Assembly (NCBI GenBank): GCA_964361075.1 | Contig: CAYHZL010000156.1 | Location: 1 to 8,438, forward strand | DNA length: 8,438 bases | DNA from: CAYHZL01 sp964361075 | Lineage (GTDB): Bacteria; Bacteroidota; Ignavibacteria; UBA10030; UBA8401 | Direction of reading: 5' to 3' | Shown here: positions 6,586 to 8,438 of the stretch, piece by piece | Layout of the letters: each line of letters starts with the position of its first letter | How positions within the stretch are numbered: position 1 is the stretch's first letter | Translations under genes and position numbers: made by a program | Notes under the pieces: generated by a model | Database searches by the model: none | What the model was told of the DNA's origin: nothing | Seen by the model: only the letters and a program-made list of their open reading frames with translations

Positions 6586-6663
6586 CAAGCGTTATGAAAG
6601 GTAGTGTAGCAACAACTTAATTGTAGTAGTGCCGTTTCAAATAAATAAAGTTGTGATTCTAAA
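6569..6663 (+). repeat. 95-bp perfect direct repeat, copy B (3' end of and downstream of the MCP gene)
   Basis: Identical over 95 bases to 4684-4778. It starts within the last five codons of the MCP gene and runs 78 bases past the stop. This is the copy in its natural context, since it continues a coding sequence. It ends 130 bases before the barrel gene, so both the MCP gene and the barrel gene have one copy upstream. Confidence 0.95.
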
Positions 6664-6689
6664 TTTTTTACGTCAAACTACTAACTGAC

Positions 6690-6765
6690 CTCACCCTAAC
6701 CCTCCCCTTGCAGGGGAGGGAAATATTCCTCTCCCCCTGCAAGGGGGAGATTGAGAGGGGGTTAC
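6690..6765. repeat. double-hairpin intergenic element, MCP-barrel gap
   Basis: Two adjacent hairpins with 3-base loops: CCCTCCCCT/AGGGGAGGG (6700-6708 with 6712-6720) and TCTCCCCCT/AGGGGGAGA (6730-6738 with 6742-6750). TAACCC (6697-6702) and GGGTTA (6759-6764) bracket them as an outer inverted repeat. The stems are the same as in the element at 3346-3393 and in the same orientation, while loops and spacers differ. The GTAACTNNTCAGCG ends are not clearly present here, so this copy may be truncated or carry different ends. It may weaken read-through from the MCP gene into the barrel gene. Confidence 0.65.
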
Positions 6766-6793
6766 AAAAATATTTTTATAAAGGAAACATACT

Positions 6794-8374
6794 ATGAAAC
6801 GAATACAAATTCTTCTATACGCAATATTTGTACTGACGACCAAATCGTTTTCGCAAGATTTTAAAAAAGTGATTGAGATTGTTGGAGGAATGGAAGCATC
6901 ATTGAAAAAGATGATTGCAAACGAAGAACAAAGTCGTCGCGCAGGAGATGATTCATTAAAAGCAGATATTGCTGCGTTAAAAAAAACATTGTCATCAGGA
7001 AACAATGAAGTTGCAGCGAATGCGAAAAGTGTACTTGAACGGCTTGAAAAACTTGAAACAAGTGCAGATTCCGCAAGACCAAATTCCAATGTATCGGAAA
7101 TGGCGCGTCAATTGAACCAACTTATTGGTGAATTAAAAAAAGTTATAGCGCAGAGCGCCATGCCGTACAGCGGCATTAAAGATGGAAAACAAGCACAATG
7201 GTCGGGTGAAGCGCGGTTCCGTTCCGAAGTTGACGGAAGGGATTTCAAACTCAATACGCCGATGAATACATATACACTTTCCCGTATTCGTCTCGGTGCG
7301 GAAGTAAAACCTGTAGATCGCGTAACGGTTAAAATAACAATACAAGACTCTCGCACGTTTGGTCAGGAAGCATCAACAATAGCAAACAGTGCAAACATTG
7401 ATCTGTATGAAGGATATGTAAAAATTGATTCTCTCTTTCGTGATGATGTTTCAATAAAGTTAGGACGCATGGTACTTGCGTACGGTAACGAAAGAATTCT
7501 TGGCGGACTTGGATGGCAAAATTATGGTCGCGTGTTTGATGGACTTCTCGTACGACATGCCTGTGAAAAAATGATGATTGATTTTCTCGCTATGAATATC
7601 GTCGACGTAAACACAGCTCCGCCTTCCGTAAATGCAACAGGAACTGCATATAAATATGACAATGGTGTTGCACTGTACGGTTTTTATTCTACCATTAAAT
7701 TCATTGAAAACCTTCCGTTTGATTTTTATGTGTTACACGAAAGAAATCAAAATTATTCAAAGCCAGACACGATTGATTACGGTTTCACCACTATCGGCGG
7801 ATTAGTAAAAGGAAAAATGAATGCAATTTCGTACGATGTAGAAGCGGCGTATCAACTTGGTTCAAACAAAGGCGTTGATGTGTCTGCTTATACTGCTGCT
7901 GCAATGGTCGGATATTCAATGCAAGGTTCAACCCTTTCTATGGTGAGCGCACACGCCGATATTATTTCGGGAACATCGCCAACGGGAAAAGAGTATAACA
8001 CGTTCACTGTAAATTATTCAACTGCACACAAATTTTACGGCTACATGGATTATTTTATCAATTTCCCGGTTCAAACATTTAACCGTGGATTAATGGATTT
8101 ATATGTACGCGCAGGTATAACGTGGAATGACAATGCAAAAACCCAAGTAACAGCGCACAACTTTACTACAATGGAAGATTTTTCTGCAACTGCGCCGCTC
8201 AATAAAAAAGATCTTGGTCAGGAAGTTGATCTTGTAACAAATTACAAATACAATAAAGTGTTTGGTTTCGAGTGCGGTGTTGGCGCATTCATTCCCAATA
8301 CACTTATCCGTACATCCTTTGGCGGAAGTGATATTGGTGTGTGGTCGTATTTTACAACACAAGTAAACTTTTAA
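6794..8374 (+). CDS. outer-membrane beta-barrel protein, alginate-export-like, with N-terminal coiled coil
   Basis: 526 residues. A signal peptide (about 1-20, MKRIQILLYAIFVLTTKSFS) directs export. Residues about 22-120 are charged and heptad-like (LKADIAALKKTL, VLERLEKLETS, MARQLNQLIGELKKVIAQ), suggesting a periplasmic coiled coil. From about 135 on, alternating polar and aromatic strands form a barrel, ending in TTQVNF with the terminal Phe typical of outer-membrane proteins. The stretch IKLGRMVLAYGNERILGG, WQNYGRVFDGLLVRH (221-255) is the type of signature found in the alginate-export/AlgE-like barrel group. The name comes from one characterised member; the substrate here is unknown. An AAGGA site at 6781-6785, eight bases before the ATG, supports the start. 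It follows the MCP gene on the same strand after 208 bases filled by repeats, so it is probably a separate transcription unit. Confidence 0.75.
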   Translation: MKRIQILLYAIFVLTTKSFSQDFKKVIEIVGGMEASLKKMIANEEQSRRAGDDSLKADIAALKKTLSSGNNEVAANAKSVLERLEKLETSADSARPNSNVSEMARQLNQLIGELKKVIAQSAMPYSGIKDGKQAQWSGEARFRSEVDGRDFKLNTPMNTYTLSRIRLGAEVKPVDRVTVKITIQDSRTFGQEASTIANSANIDLYEGYVKIDSLFRDDVSIKLGRMVLAYGNERILGGLGWQNYGRVFDGLLVRHACEKMMIDFLAMNIVDVNTAPPSVNATGTAYKYDNGVALYGFYSTIKFIENLPFDFYVLHERNQNYSKPDTIDYGFTTIGGLVKGKMNAISYDVEAAYQLGSNKGVDVSAYTAAAMVGYSMQGSTLSMVSAHADIISGTSPTGKEYNTFTVNYSTAHKFYGYMDYFINFPVQTFNRGLMDLYVRAGITWNDNAKTQVTAHNFTTMEDFSATAPLNKKDLGQEVDLVTNYKYNKVFGFECGVGAFIPNTLIRTSFGGSDIGVWSYFTTQVNF

Positions 8375-8386
8375 TTAAAAATTTTT

Positions 8387-8438
8387 GTAACTGCTCAGCG
8401 TGTTTTTTGTCCCGAAGGTTCGCCACGGCGAATGGCTT
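8387..8438. repeat. left end of another GTAACTNNTCAGCG element (cut by window edge)
   Basis: GTAACTGCTCAGCG (8387-8400) matches the reverse complement of 3440-3453 at 13 of 14 bases, and at 15 of 16 when two more bases (TG) are included. A hairpin follows, TTCGCC/GGCGAA (8419-8424 with 8427-8432), with a different interior from the element at 3312-3453. It starts 13 bases after the barrel-gene stop. The right end lies outside the window. Confidence 0.5.

Overview
The window is a chemotaxis locus from a motile, Gram-negative (diderm) bacterium. All six clear genes read on the plus strand: cheY, cheZ, cheA, cheB, a methyl-accepting chemotaxis protein (MCP) with a periplasmic c-type heme motif, and an outer-membrane beta-barrel protein of the alginate-export type. 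The outer-membrane protein has a signal peptide and ends in phenylalanine, which shows an outer membrane. CheZ and CheY point to control of a flagellar motor. The sequence is moderately AT-rich by eye. A CheZ-containing cluster with palindrome-filled gaps, a DUF3365-type MCP and an alginate-export barrel would fit a lineage around Ignavibacteria/Chlorobi/Bacteroidota. That placement is a tentative inference; no 16S rRNA or other marker gene is present.

Layout. Bases 1-149 are mostly non-coding, perhaps with the last codons of an upstream gene at 1-38, a small hairpin and a short GGATGAA repeat. cheY (150-518) and cheZ (536-1231) are 17 bases apart and almost certainly co-transcribed. A 134-bp element closed by 11-bp inverted repeats fills most of the gap before cheA (1465-3267). 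A second palindromic element, bounded by GTAACTNNTCAGCG-type inverted ends, fills the gap before cheB (3548-4669). The MCP gene (4801-6585) lies between two perfect 95-bp direct repeats (4684-4778 and 6569-6663). The second repeat begins inside the last codons of the MCP gene, so the first one carries a relic of an MCP 3' end. A double-hairpin element like that in the cheA-cheB gap follows, then the barrel gene (6794-8374). The left end of a further element lies at the window's right edge.

How the genes work together. The MCP would sense a redox- or ligand-related signal through periplasmic heme and control CheA autophosphorylation at His55. CheA lacks a recognisable P2 domain and passes phosphate to CheY (Asp50) and CheB (Asp57). 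CheZ (Asp138/Gln142) removes phosphate from CheY, and CheB demethylates or deamidates the receptor. cheW and cheR are not in the window and must lie elsewhere. The barrel protein has no evident chemotaxis role; it may only be a neighbour, or may admit small solutes to the periplasm.

No single gene here is a new system. The most unusual part is the non-coding architecture: a receptor cassette in perfect direct repeats, and at least two kinds of terminally inverted, hairpin-rich elements placed in the gaps between che genes.
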